A stretch of DNA of 42,836 bases, taken from positions 1 to 42,836 of the forward strand of contig NZ_LT907976.1 of NCBI RefSeq assembly GCF_900217235.1, written 5' to 3'. The notes beneath the pieces were generated by a model, which was not told the DNA's origin, did no database searches, and saw nothing but the letters and a program-made list of their open reading frames with translations. This DNA is from Pseudodesulfovibrio profundus. Its GTDB lineage: Bacteria; Desulfobacterota; Desulfovibrionia; Desulfovibrionales; Desulfovibrionaceae. Made by a program: the position numbers and the translations under genes. Positions 32,567-40,149 of the stretch are shown here, piece by piece. How positions within the stretch are numbered: position 1 is the first letter of the stretch; every line of letters starts with the position of its first letter.

Positions 32567-33594
32567 AAGCCTCCTTTGGGCTTCTTACGTCCACCTTAGC
32601 TCGTGGTCCAGTTTCCTGAACCCACTTCTGTGGGACGGAATCAAGTCCATCTTTAAACGTCACCTCCAGCGTCGTTTCGGCAATCCGTCTCTGTCCGGCC
32701 TCAAGTATATCGCCATCGATGAAATCAGCGTCCGCAAAGGGCACAAATATTTGACCCTAGTTATGGACCTTGAAAGTGGCGCAATCGTATTTGTGGGAGA
32801 CGGCAAGGGCGCGGAGGCACTGGATCCATTCTGGAAGCGGCTGAAGCGTTCAAGCGCAATGGTTCAAGCGGTCGCTACAGATCTGAGTATAGCATACATC
32901 AGCGCAGTTATGACCCACCTTCCAGGTGTCCCACTGGTGTTCGATCATTTCCACGTGGTGAAGCTCATGAACGACAAACTGACAGAGATTCGACGCAAGA
33001 TTTTCCAGGAGTTGGAAAACATGCCAGGGCGGGAAGTTCTCAAAGGAAGTCGCTGGATTCTATTGAAAAATCCAGAAAATCTGAATAAGAAACGCAATGA
33101 ACCGGAACGATTGAAAGAAGCTCTGCGATTCAATGAGCCATTGGCCACGGCCTATTATATGAAGGAAGATCTGCGGCAAATTTGGAGTCAATCGGACAAA
33201 GCAAAAGCCTTTGTTTTCCTGGACGACTGGATTGCCCGTGCAACTACGTCAGGGATCGGCCCACTGGTGAAGATGGGCAATACCATGGTAAAATTCAGGT
33301 TCGGCATTCTGGCTTGGTATGATCATCCCATTTCGTCAGGCCCGATGGAAGGCTCCAATAACAAGATCAAAACCATGAAACGGCAGGCCTACGGCTACCG
33401 GGACAAGGAGTTCTTTAAACTCAGAATCATGGGCATCCATGAGTCCCGGTTTATCCTGACGGGGTGATTTATGATGTTTGTTTCTTTTTGTGGACTTTTT
33501 TATCCCCTAGAGGTATGGTATTCAAAATACTATCCTCAGCGCTAAGTGTTTGAATAAAATCAGTATGTTGCTTGATGAAAAAAAAGGGAAAACC

Positions 33595-34146
33595 ATGTGT
33601 AAGTCAAAGCTCTTGGTGGGACTCATAATGATTACTTGTTTTCTATCGAGTATTGTTGCCTTGGCAGATGACCATAATGATCGTCGTAAACACCGTAAAG
33701 ACCACCACGATCGAGAGGAGGTAGAAGATGCCGTGCCCAGCCCTAAAAATGAGCTCTACCTATCGGTTTGCGGTTCATGCCACATGGCCTATCCGCCGGG
33801 GTTGCTAAATTCGGCCTCGTGGGCTGCTTTGATTCAGGGGGCGAGTGAGCATTTCGGCGAAGATCTTAGTTTAGACACCAAGGATGCCGAAGAGCTCGAA
33901 ACCTATCTTACATCAGGGGCATCTGAAAACGTTCAAGGAGAATTAGCTAGGGATATTTCCCGGGATTTGGGGAATCGGATTGTAAAGCGCATCACCGAAA
34001 TTCCTGAAATAAGAAAAGAACATCATGAGTTGAGTGCCTCAGTGTTTTCAAGAACATCTATTGGTGGTCTTTCAAACTGTATTGCATGTCACAAGCGTGC
34101 TGATGTCGGAGTGTTTGACGACGAGGTAAGCATACCACGAGAATGA
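33595..34146 (+). CDS. periplasmic dihaem cytochrome c
   Basis: This 183-aa protein starts at the ATG at 33595 in front of a signal peptide (KSKLLVGLIMITCFLSSIVALA). A histidine-rich charged stretch follows (HNDRRKHRKDHHDREE), then two haem motifs: CGSCH near residue 63 and CIACH near 167. YLSVCGSCHMAYPPGLLNSA and HFGEDLSLD match the dihaem cytochrome c (DHC) family, which carries electrons in the periplasm, often beside a cytochrome b. No cytochrome b gene is present; the IS4 element occupies the downstream position. An upstream ATG at 33550 is less likely. Confidence 0.88.
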   Translation: MCKSKLLVGLIMITCFLSSIVALADDHNDRRKHRKDHHDREEVEDAVPSPKNELYLSVCGSCHMAYPPGLLNSASWAALIQGASEHFGEDLSLDTKDAEELETYLTSGASENVQGELARDISRDLGNRIVKRITEIPEIRKEHHELSASVFSRTSIGGLSNCIACHKRADVGVFDDEVSIPRE

Positions 34147-34175
34147 TCCAAAGAATTTGAGGTTAAAGGGCGAGA

Positions 34176-35519
34176 CATTGCTGTCCGGTTAAGAACCGTT
34201 GGTATCCCAGGATTTCGGCATGAGCATTCACTTCCTAGGCGAAGGTTATTTGATGGACATGTTTGACAGCCCTTCAAAAAGAAAAATGTCCGAATTCTCC
34301 TCTTTTTGTGATATGCAGAGGATGTCTAACTCACTGCACAAAAAGGAGATTTCGGACATGGCTCATGCTAACACAATCTTTCATCAAGTGCTATCCCTGA
34401 TCCCTCGGACTGAATTCGAAGCCCTGGCCAAAAAGTACAGTACCGGCAGGGCGTTCCGGAGTTTTTCCCGGTGGAACCAGTTCGCATGCCTGCTCTTCAT
34501 CCACCTTGCAGGTCGCCAAAGCATGCGTGACGGCATCCGCAGCCTGGGTGCCAACATCAGGCAAATGTATCATCTGGGGCTGCGCAGCGTGGCACGCTCG
34601 ACCTTTGCCGATGCCAACTCCAAGCGGCCAGCGGAGTTCTTTCAGGCGATTTTCGGCAAGCTCTACCAGCGTTGCTCGTCCGTGGCTCCTGGGCATAAGT
34701 TCCGCTTCAAAGCCAAACTCTACAGCTTCGATTCCTCGGTCATCAAGCTCTGCCTGTCCGCCTTTCCATGGGCATCCTATCGGGCTAAAAGGGGTGGCCT
34801 CAAAATCCATACAGTCCTCGATCACGACGGATACCTGCCTGCCTTTGTCCGTGTCACCAATGCCCGACTTCATGACTCCAAGATGGTCAAGATGCTCAGG
34901 CTCCCCAAGGGGTCCATCGCCGTCTTCGACAAAGCATACATCAACTATTCCTGGTTTCGGACCCTCAGCGCCTCGGGGCTGTTCTTCGTCACCAGGCTCA
35001 AGACCAACGCCGTGTACAAAGTTCTCAAAAGAAACCCGGTTCGGAAAAGCACTGGCGTCACTTCCGACCATGTGATTGTCGTCTTCAGCCAAGACAAGGA
35101 ACTGCACCTTCGGCGGGTTGGCTACAGGGATCCAGAAACCGGCAAGTTCTACGAATTCCTGACCAATCACTTAAACCTCTCGGCCAAGACCATCGCCGAC
35201 ATCTACAAGGAACGCTGGCAGATCGAGACATTCTTCCGGCTCATCAAGCAAAATCTTCGCCTCAAATCCTTTGTCGGCACCTCGGAGAACGCCGTTCTAA
35301 GCCAGATCTACGTGGCCATGATCGCCTATCTCATGCTGGCTTGGCTTAAGTTCAAGTCCAGCGTTGCCTTCAGCCTCCAGGAGATGTTCCAGTTGCTCCA
35401 GGTCAACCTCTTCGATCGGCGAGAAATGGAGGACATCTTCAAACCACCCGACGCCTTCCATGACAACATCAACAACGATTACAGGCTACTGAGCTATGTC
35501 GCTTAACCGGACAACACTG
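34176..35519 (+). mobile_element. IS4-family insertion sequence
   Basis: This element of about 1,344 bp has imperfect ends CATTGCTGTCCGGTTAAG (34176) and, inverted, CAGTGTTGTCCGGTTAAG (35519). It is flanked by GGCGAGA on both sides (7-8 bp: 34168-34175 and 35519-35526). It lies between the cytochrome gene and the converging phosphoesterase gene. Confidence 0.85.
34358..35506 (+). CDS. IS4-family transposase
   Basis: This 382-aa protein starts at MAHANTIFHQVLSLIPRTEF, behind AAAAGGAG. The start region is of the DUF4372 type found in ISPepr1-like IS4 transposases. DDE residues are in LYSFDSSVIKLCL, SIAVFDKAYINYSWF and the YREK-type motif IYKERWQIETFFRLIKQNLR. It is complete. Confidence 0.92.
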   Translation: MAHANTIFHQVLSLIPRTEFEALAKKYSTGRAFRSFSRWNQFACLLFIHLAGRQSMRDGIRSLGANIRQMYHLGLRSVARSTFADANSKRPAEFFQAIFGKLYQRCSSVAPGHKFRFKAKLYSFDSSVIKLCLSAFPWASYRAKRGGLKIHTVLDHDGYLPAFVRVTNARLHDSKMVKMLRLPKGSIAVFDKAYINYSWFRTLSASGLFFVTRLKTNAVYKVLKRNPVRKSTGVTSDHVIVVFSQDKELHLRRVGYRDPETGKFYEFLTNHLNLSAKTIADIYKERWQIETFFRLIKQNLRLKSFVGTSENAVLSQIYVAMIAYLMLAWLKFKSSVAFSLQEMFQLLQVNLFDRREMEDIFKPPDAFHDNINNDYRLLSYVA

Positions 35520-35772
35520 GGCGAGAGTTTTTTTGCTTATCTTTTGGTGATGTTATTTCGACCGTAAGGTGACCCGCAGGATTTCGCTTGGCCTCCACAG
35601 ACGCATGCGCGGCCCCCAAATGCCGGTTCCCCGGCAGATGATGACGGGCGAGAGTTTTTTTGCTTATCTTTTGGTGATGTTATTTCGACCGTAAGGTGAC
35701 CCGCAGGATTTCGCTTGGCCTCCACAGACGCATGCGCGGCCCCCAAATGCCGGTTCCCCGGCAGATGATGAC
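35519..35772. repeat. perfect 127-bp tandem duplication
   Basis: 35519-35645 and 35646-35772 are identical. The unit covers the last 31 or so codons and the downstream region of the phosphoesterase gene (minus strand) and begins exactly with GGGCGAGA, the IS4 target sequence. The gene uses the inner copy. The outer copy is a non-functional spare of its 3' end. Confidence 0.95.
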
Positions 35773-36564
35773 TGTCATCGAGTCGACCTCGTGACGTCCT
35801 TCCAGCAGTGGGTAGCGCAGCCGCACCAGATAACCGAAAGGCCAAACTTGCCCTGCGTGGGTATGGCCGCTTAGCATCAGTCCGACGCCTTGTGCAGCCG
35901 CCTCTGCGGTGCGTAGTGGGGTGTGCGACAGCAGAACGGTGGACCCGGCAGGACGGTCTGACAATGTTTCGGTTATGGGGTCTGCGGTTGCTGCCATGCG
36001 TGAGTGGATGGTTAGATCCTCCACTCCGGCTATGATCAGCCCCGATGCCGGGGACTCCCACTTGTTGAGCAGCACATTGAATCCGGCATCAGCCATGAGC
36101 TGCATGGGATTCCCCTCACGGCCATATTGCTCGTGGTTGCCCTGAACCGCAAAGACACCAAACGGTGCGCGAAGGGTGCGTAGCACGGGCAGCAATCCGT
36201 CATAGTTTAGGCTGTGTCCCTCGAAGATGTCCCCGAGCAGCACGATCATGTCCGGCTGCATGGACATGGTTTGCTCTATGCGAGCTTTGAGCCAGTCCGT
36301 GTCCTGTTGGGAGCCGATATGAAGGTCCGACAGTCCGGCAATGACCATACCGTCGATGTCGAGCGGTAATTCGGGCAGGGCTACCTCGTACTCCGTGATT
36401 ACAGGCGAACGTAGCCCTTGCACCATGGCCAATCCCGACAGGAGCAGTCCGGCCAAGAACGCCGCCCCCCGCAGCTTGGGTGTCATGCGTGGCATGAAAA
36501 AACCGAATCCGGTGATGATGTCTACGAACAGCAGCAGGACGAACGTGAGAAAAATGACGAGTCA

Positions 36565-37170
36565 TGACCCCCGGCAAAGCCGGGGGCTTGAGTTTGTGAG
36601 CCGCTCAAAGCGGCTTTAAGAACCGCCTAAAGGCGGAATTTCAGTTGTTCGATTCGTTTGTCTTCCTGCTCTTGCTTGCGGATGTACTCGCGAATCACTT
36701 TTTCATCTCTGCCAACGGTCGAGACAAAGTATCCACGTGCCCAAAAACTCTGGCCAGAATACCCTCGCGCCCGGCCTTGGACTTCACGGGCTATGTGGAT
36801 GGCGCTTTTCCCTTTCATAAAACCAATAACTTGCGCCACCGAATACTTGGGCGGTATGGCAATGTATATGTGCACATGATCCTTGCACAAATGCCCTTCC
36901 ATTATCTCACTTTCTCGCTGTCTTGCCAGCTTATGGAAGACTTCTCCCAAGTACGTCCGAATTCTACCAAACAGAATCTTACGGCGACATTTCGGTATCC
37001 AAACGATGTGATACTTGCAGTCCCACCGAGTGTGACATAGGCTTGAATTGCACTTCATTTAAAGCCTCTCCTGTGCTCACTCTGAGCAGCTCACCAGGGG
37101 AGGCTTTAAACTATTCCCGCAAAAGTCAAACTTTACTGGTCCCCCAGCAAAGCTGGGGGGTTTCTCATCG
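36565..37170 (-). mobile_element. IS200-type element (tnpA only)
   Basis: This 606-bp element has subterminal hairpins at the left end (CCCCCGGCAAAGCCGGGGG, GCCGCTCAAAGCGGC, CCGCCTAAAGGCGG) and at the right end (CCCCCCAGC/GCTGGGGGG type). It leaves no target duplication, as usual. It sits inside the phosphoesterase gene; these boundaries are the ones that restore the reading frame. Confidence 0.85.
36627..37058 (-). CDS. tnpA: TnpA, Y1 HUH transposase (IS200)
   Basis: This 143-aa protein has TRWDCKYHIVWIPKCRRKIL, the HUH motif in CKDHVHIYIAIPPKYS, the segment FWARGYFVSTVGRDEKV, and the catalytic tyrosine in REYIRKQEQED. It is a standard IS200 single-strand transposase. It is intact and could mobilise both its own element and the MITE at 30519. 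Confidence 0.93.
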   Translation of the reverse strand: MKCNSSLCHTRWDCKYHIVWIPKCRRKILFGRIRTYLGEVFHKLARQRESEIMEGHLCKDHVHIYIAIPPKYSVAQVIGFMKGKSAIHIAREVQGRARGYSGQSFWARGYFVSTVGRDEKVIREYIRKQEQEDKRIEQLKFRL

Positions 37171-37356
37171 GACTAACAGGTTCATTCCAGCAAGTTCAAT
37201 GACCGAAGCCCATTGTTCATCGCGGCCATGACAAAACGCTCTGCCCAACCAGACGGAGACCCAGGACAGGACACAGAGGCCCAAGCGTATCGGCCAGGAA
37301 ATGCGGTCGAACAGGGGGAGGCCCCCCATGCGCCAGAAGATGTACCCAACCATTAG

Positions 37357-38667
37357 GGTTCATCCGGCTAAAGCGTACTTCGCTTCGTGAATTCCCATGA
37401 TCCTGAGCTTGAAGAACTCGGTATCCCGATATCCGTAGGCTTGTCGTTTCAGCGTCTTGATCTTGTTGTTGGTTCCCTCGATTGGGCCTGATGAGATGGG
37501 ATGGTCGTAATAGGCAAGAATGCCGAAACGATACGAGGCAAGCGTCCTCGCCATGATCTGCAAAGGGCGTATCTCCGAGGCTTCGGCTCTGGCGATCCAG
37601 TCGTTGATGACTTTCTCTGCCGTCGCCTTGTTCGGCTGGGACCAGAGTTGCCGCAAATCCTCTTTCAGATAGTAGGCTGTCGCCAGAGGTTTGTTCAGCC
37701 GCAACGCTTCATCCAAGCGCTCCTTTTCATCACGGCTTTCATCCAGATTTTCGGGGTTTTTCAGAAGAATCCATCGAGTTCCTTTGACCGCTTTCCTTTC
37801 AAGTGGCGAGGTGAGTTCCCGAAAGAGCTGGCGGCGGATCTGCGTGATTTTCTCGTTCATCAGCTTGACCACATGAAACCGGTCAAACACGATAGCCGCA
37901 TTCGGCAAGTTCTCCATGACAGCGCTGATGTAGCCTGCGTTCATGTCCGTCGCCACAGCCGCAATCTTGGCTTTTGTCTTCTTGAGACGTTCCCAAAACG
38001 GGGTAAGCGTTTCTCGACTTCGTCCTTCACCAACAAAGACGACTGCGCCACTTTCGAGGTCCATGACCAGCGTGAGGTACTTTTGCCCTTTACGGACGCT
38101 GATTTCGTCGATGGCGATATACTTGATCTTTCCCAGGCTGGGACTTGAGAAACGGCGAAACAGATAGCGCTTGAAGATTGATTTGATGGTGTCCCAACCG
38201 ACGCCCAGCAGATCGGCAACATCCTGAATCGTCATCTTTTTTGCCAAGGCGAGAGCATATCGCTCAAAGGCTTTCGTATACCAGCGCCTGGACTCGGCGA
38301 TCTGAATGTCGATCAAACGAATGACGCCGCAATTGCGACATCCTACCCGTTGGACGGGAATGACCAGCCAGACGGGCTTGAAACCGATGGGCACAGTCTG
38401 AACCCATCTTTCGGCAAAGCCGTGGCGAATGATGTTTCTGGAATGGCAGCAAGGACAACGAATCAAGTCATCCTTGGGCTGCACTTTCAGGATGATGTTG
38501 CCTGCGATGAAATCCTGCCGAACGTAGTCGTAGCCTCGCAGGCCGAACGCGTGGTAGATGAAACTCGTGGACATGGTGATTACTCCTCCCGCTGGTTGGT
38601 GATGCTTCCAACGGTTGGACGCCATGTCCTTTCATTTTGTCAAAAGTACGCTTTAGCCGGATGAACC
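37357..38667 (-). mobile_element. ISL3-family element, copy 2 (intact)
   Basis: This 1,311-bp element has perfect 24-bp inverted ends (37357-37380 and 38644-38667). It is flanked by the 8-bp duplication ACCATTAG (37349-37356 and 38668-38675). It is inserted in the 5' part of the phosphoesterase gene. Confidence 0.95.
37360..38574 (-). CDS. ISL3-family transposase (intact)
   Basis: This 404-aa protein starts at MSTSFIYHAFGLRGYDYV, with GGAGGAG upstream. The N-terminal zinc ribbon is CPCCHSRNIIRHG and CRNCGVIRLIDI. The catalytic core has KYIAIDEISVRKGQKYLT, IVFDRFHVVKLMNE and the final glutamate in GPIEGTNNKIKTLKRQ. The stop codon lies inside the terminal inverted repeat. It is the full-length homologue of the interrupted copy at 30957. 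Confidence 0.94.
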   Translation of the reverse strand: MSTSFIYHAFGLRGYDYVRQDFIAGNIILKVQPKDDLIRCPCCHSRNIIRHGFAERWVQTVPIGFKPVWLVIPVQRVGCRNCGVIRLIDIQIAESRRWYTKAFERYALALAKKMTIQDVADLLGVGWDTIKSIFKRYLFRRFSSPSLGKIKYIAIDEISVRKGQKYLTLVMDLESGAVVFVGEGRSRETLTPFWERLKKTKAKIAAVATDMNAGYISAVMENLPNAAIVFDRFHVVKLMNEKITQIRRQLFRELTSPLERKAVKGTRWILLKNPENLDESRDEKERLDEALRLNKPLATAYYLKEDLRQLWSQPNKATAEKVINDWIARAEASEIRPLQIMARTLASYRFGILAYYDHPISSGPIEGTNNKIKTLKRQAYGYRDTEFFKLRIMGIHEAKYALAG

Positions 38668-38767
38668 ACCATTAGGGCAGCCGCAGTCAGAAGGATAGTT
38701 CCGAACATGTGACCTGATTACCACAGTAAGGGAATAATGCCACCGCCTAGTTGTTTCTAAATTTTTA

Positions 38768-38845
38768 TGATCATCCAGCTAAAGCGTACTTCGACTCATG
38801 AATGTCCTTTCATTTTGCCAAAAGTACTCTTGAGCCGGATGAACC
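38768..38845. mobile_element. 78-bp internally deleted ISL3 derivative
   Basis: It has a degenerate 3'-type end (ATCATCCAGCTAAAGCGTACT) joined to an intact 5'-type end in inverted orientation, ending at 38845 with GAGCCGGATGAACC. It contains only the two ends with about 20 bp between. It forms the right boundary of the ISL3 composite unit. Confidence 0.8.
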
Positions 38846-39229
38846 CTATAACAGGCTTTCCGGGCATTTTGCCCTTAGATGATAATTTTGGCTGGCATTT
38901 CGGGGTATCGAGCGGTATATAAGTAGACATCCGCAGGCCATGGACCCTCATTGCAGGTTAACAACTTGCGGACAGGACGGGGATCGAAGGAGAGTAGGTA
39001 AGCTATCGAGTACATCGTAGCGATCGAACTCCTCAAAGGTTGTGCTTATGCCTTCGGCATCTGGGCAACCTCGGAGTTCCTTAAATCCCTCAACGAAGAA
39101 GACGACTAGCACTTAGCTAACCGCCTTCCTCAAAAGCGACACGGCTCCGCCTGTGTTGCCACAGCGGAGCCAGTCAAAAGCCTTATGGTTATGGCGGGGT
39201 CCACTGGTCAAGCTTGATTCCCGCTCCGG

Positions 39230-39264
39230 GGGCGATGGTGCTACCAACACCGTCGCCCTTTCCT
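39230..39264 (+). terminator. terminator-like hairpin
   Basis: An 11-bp stem GGGCGATGGTG / CACCGTCGCCC (one G-T pair) with a 7-nt loop is followed by CTTTCCTTATT. It could end a transcript that starts in the structured segment upstream, supporting a non-coding RNA there. Confidence 0.55.
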
Positions 39265-39345
39265 TATTAGCTAAGCACTATTGACAGAGGTGTCAACAAG
39301 ACTATCTTGGCGTAATAGTTGGATTTTTAAAAGTCTAGATAATAA

Positions 39346-39415
39346 CAAGAGAGGGAGTAGGCTCGCGCCTAGCTAAGCATCGCTAAAGCTAGGCGCGAGC
39401 CTACTCCCTCTCTTG
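39346..39415. repeat. perfect 29-bp inverted repeat (long hairpin)
   Basis: Arms 39346-39374 and 39387-39415 are exact reverse complements, with a 12-nt loop (AAGCATCGCTAA). The arm core is GGAGTAGGCTCGCGCCTAGC. It is far longer than a terminator stem and lacks a T tract. Confidence 0.95.
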
Positions 39416-39436
39416 AAGTTTGTCAAGGGCATGAAA

Positions 39437-39502
39437 ATACGGTTTCTATACGGTATCTGTACTGTTCCCATACGGTTTAGATAGGGTTTGCATAGGGCAT
39501 AG
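39437..39502. repeat. six phased 11-bp repeats (iteron-like)
   Basis: The units are ATACGGTTTCT, ATACGGTATCT, GTACTGTTCCC, ATACGGTTTAG, ATAGGGTTTGC and ATAGGGCATAG. Spacing is exactly 11 bp, one helical turn, so a bound protein would line up on one face of the DNA. The array ends 9 bp before repeat R2. Confidence 0.8.
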
Positions 39503-39511
39503 GCAAGAAAG

Positions 39512-39783
39512 GCGTCTTAGCAGGGGCTACCGGGGGTCAAGGAGGGCAGCGCTATTAGGGGTCACCGGAGCGAAGCGCAGGGGAGGGATAAAAGCGCTGG
39601 CCAGCGAAGCGATCCTTGACGCCTGGTCGACCCGATCTATGCTCGATGGAGGGCGGCAGCCCCCACAGCGAAGCGCCAGCAGCAACAGGGGCTGCCCCCT
39701 TGCCACGCGGCGAGCTGCCCCCGGAGGGGCCCGCCGGAGGCCTTAAAAGGGAAAGCCCCCTGACCAGGTTGGACAGAGGACTT
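39512..39783. repeat. R2, second copy of the dispersed GC-rich repeat
   Basis: It matches R1 (27611-27881) over its full length, with scattered differences such as GGCGGCAGCCCCCAC here against GGCGTCAGCCCCCAC in R1. It lies directly downstream of the antitoxin stop (minus strand). Confidence 0.85.
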
Positions 39784-39805
39784 TCAACTTTACTGGACTA
39801 AGTGT

Positions 39806-40135
39806 TTAGGCGAAAGCGGGAATACCGCAGGCCTCATCAATGTTGGCGTCTTTGTCTACCAGACACATGACCAGGCGCTTATCGACGGCGCTTGCCGCCT
39901 TTTCCAAAGTCTGAACGGTGACAGACGTATTTCCAGCGTCGAGGAGTCGATCCAATGCAGATCTGCTTGTGTGCATCTTTTTGGCCATGGCCGTCTTGGA
40001 GATATTCTGTTCTTCCATGGCCTGCGAAACTTGCCAAGCAATAACTCTTTTGACCGCTGCCCTCGTAACTTCTTCGTAGATTCCTTCCTCAATCAGGAAG
40101 TCATCGAACGATGAGCCTATGTGCTTGTCGCTCAT
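39806..40135 (-). CDS. higA: HigA-like antitoxin (XRE helix-turn-helix)
   Basis: This 109-aa protein's helix-turn-helix lies in AMEEQNISKTAMAKKMHTSR and SALDRLLDAGNTSVTVQTLE, as in HigA/XRE antitoxins. It follows the toxin gene by 14 bases, in the toxin-first order typical of hig loci. It should neutralise the toxin and repress the shared promoter. GGAGG precedes the ATG. Confidence 0.88.
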   Translation of the reverse strand: MSDKHIGSSFDDFLIEEGIYEEVTRAAVKRVIAWQVSQAMEEQNISKTAMAKKMHTSRSALDRLLDAGNTSVTVQTLEKAASAVDKRLVMCLVDKDANIDEACGIPAFA

Positions 40136-40149
40136 GGGTTCCTCCTTTG

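Larger units (their letters stand above)
31337..32629 (-). mobile_element. IS3-family insertion sequence, copy C
   Basis: This 1,293-bp element is related to but clearly diverged from copies A and B. Inverted termini are AGAAGTGGGTTCA / TGAACCCACTTCT. It is flanked by a 3-bp duplication GTG (31334-31336 and 32630-32632). This independent case confirms both the terminal sequence and the 3-bp duplication used to define the 20-kb composite. Confidence 0.95.
30957..33467 (+). pseudogene. ISL3-family transposase, interrupted by IS3 copy C
   Basis: The gene is split into 30957-31336 and 32633-33467. Removing the IS and one GTG restores the codons G-I-G-W-D-G-I-K and a frame the same length as the intact copy at 37360 (421 codons from the upstream ATG at 30906). 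The N-terminal part has the zinc-ribbon cysteines CPECKSQEVV and CRKCGCVRRID. The C-terminal part has the DDE region (YIAIDEISVRKGHKYLT, VFDHFHVVKLMND, then SGPMEGSNNKIKTMKRQAYG). GGAGGAAG before 30957 marks the likely start. Confidence 0.9.
30864..33470 (+). mobile_element. ISL3-family element, copy 1, interrupted by IS3 copy C
   Basis: The left end GGTTCATCCGGCTCAAGAGT is clear. The right end after the transposase stop (near 33467) is degenerate compared with copy 2, so its exact limit is uncertain. It contains the transposase gene in two parts around IS3 copy C. The gap 33468-33594 after it holds no gene. Confidence 0.8.
35680..38708 (-). pseudogene. membrane metallophosphoesterase, split by IS200 and ISL3
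   Basis: Three pieces are present: 38708-38668, 37348-37171 and 36564-35680. Removing ISL3 copy 2 with one ACCATTAG, and the IS200, gives 1,104 bp, a 367-aa frame. The N-terminus is membrane-embedded (TILLTAAALMVGYIFW, LGLCVLSWVSVWLG, VIFLTFVLLLFVDIITGFGF, FLAGLLLSGLAMVQG). The C-terminus is a calcineurin-like phosphoesterase: GLSDLHIGS, LLGDIFEGH, VQGNHEQYG, LLSHTPLR and LSGHTHAGQ carry the metal ligands. The fragment 36495-35680 alone still encodes the whole catalytic domain, but without its first helices. The family is like the YkuE/YkoQ group. Confidence 0.88.
30864..38845. mobile_element. ISL3-bounded composite unit carrying cytochrome and phosphoesterase genes
   Basis: The left boundary is the 5' end of ISL3 copy 1. 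The right boundary is the same end, inverted, in a 78-bp ISL3 derivative (38768-38845). The two ends agree over about 45 bp with one mismatch. Directly outside both lies CTATAACA (30856-30863 and 38846-38853), an 8-bp target duplication as known for ISL3. The unit is 7,982 bp. It also contains later insertions: IS3 copy C, IS4, IS200 and ISL3 copy 2. Confidence 0.85.
38854..39511. other. non-coding, highly structured backbone segment
   Basis: This 658-bp segment has no convincing gene. From left to right it holds: a folded stretch with ATGCC-TTC-GGCAT inside GGTTG/CAACC (about 39048-39071); a 34-codon open stretch at 39005-39109 without a usual start codon; a bulged hairpin GGCTCCG...CGGAGCC (39143-39171); a terminator-like stem (39230-39258); a 29-bp perfect hairpin (39346-39415); and six 11-bp repeats (39437-39502). 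The density of structure suggests an origin, copy-control RNA or partition site. Confidence 0.6.

Noticed and set aside
34391..35170. 259-aa minus-strand frame
   Set aside because: It is antisense to the IS4 transposase, which has all its catalytic motifs on the plus strand.
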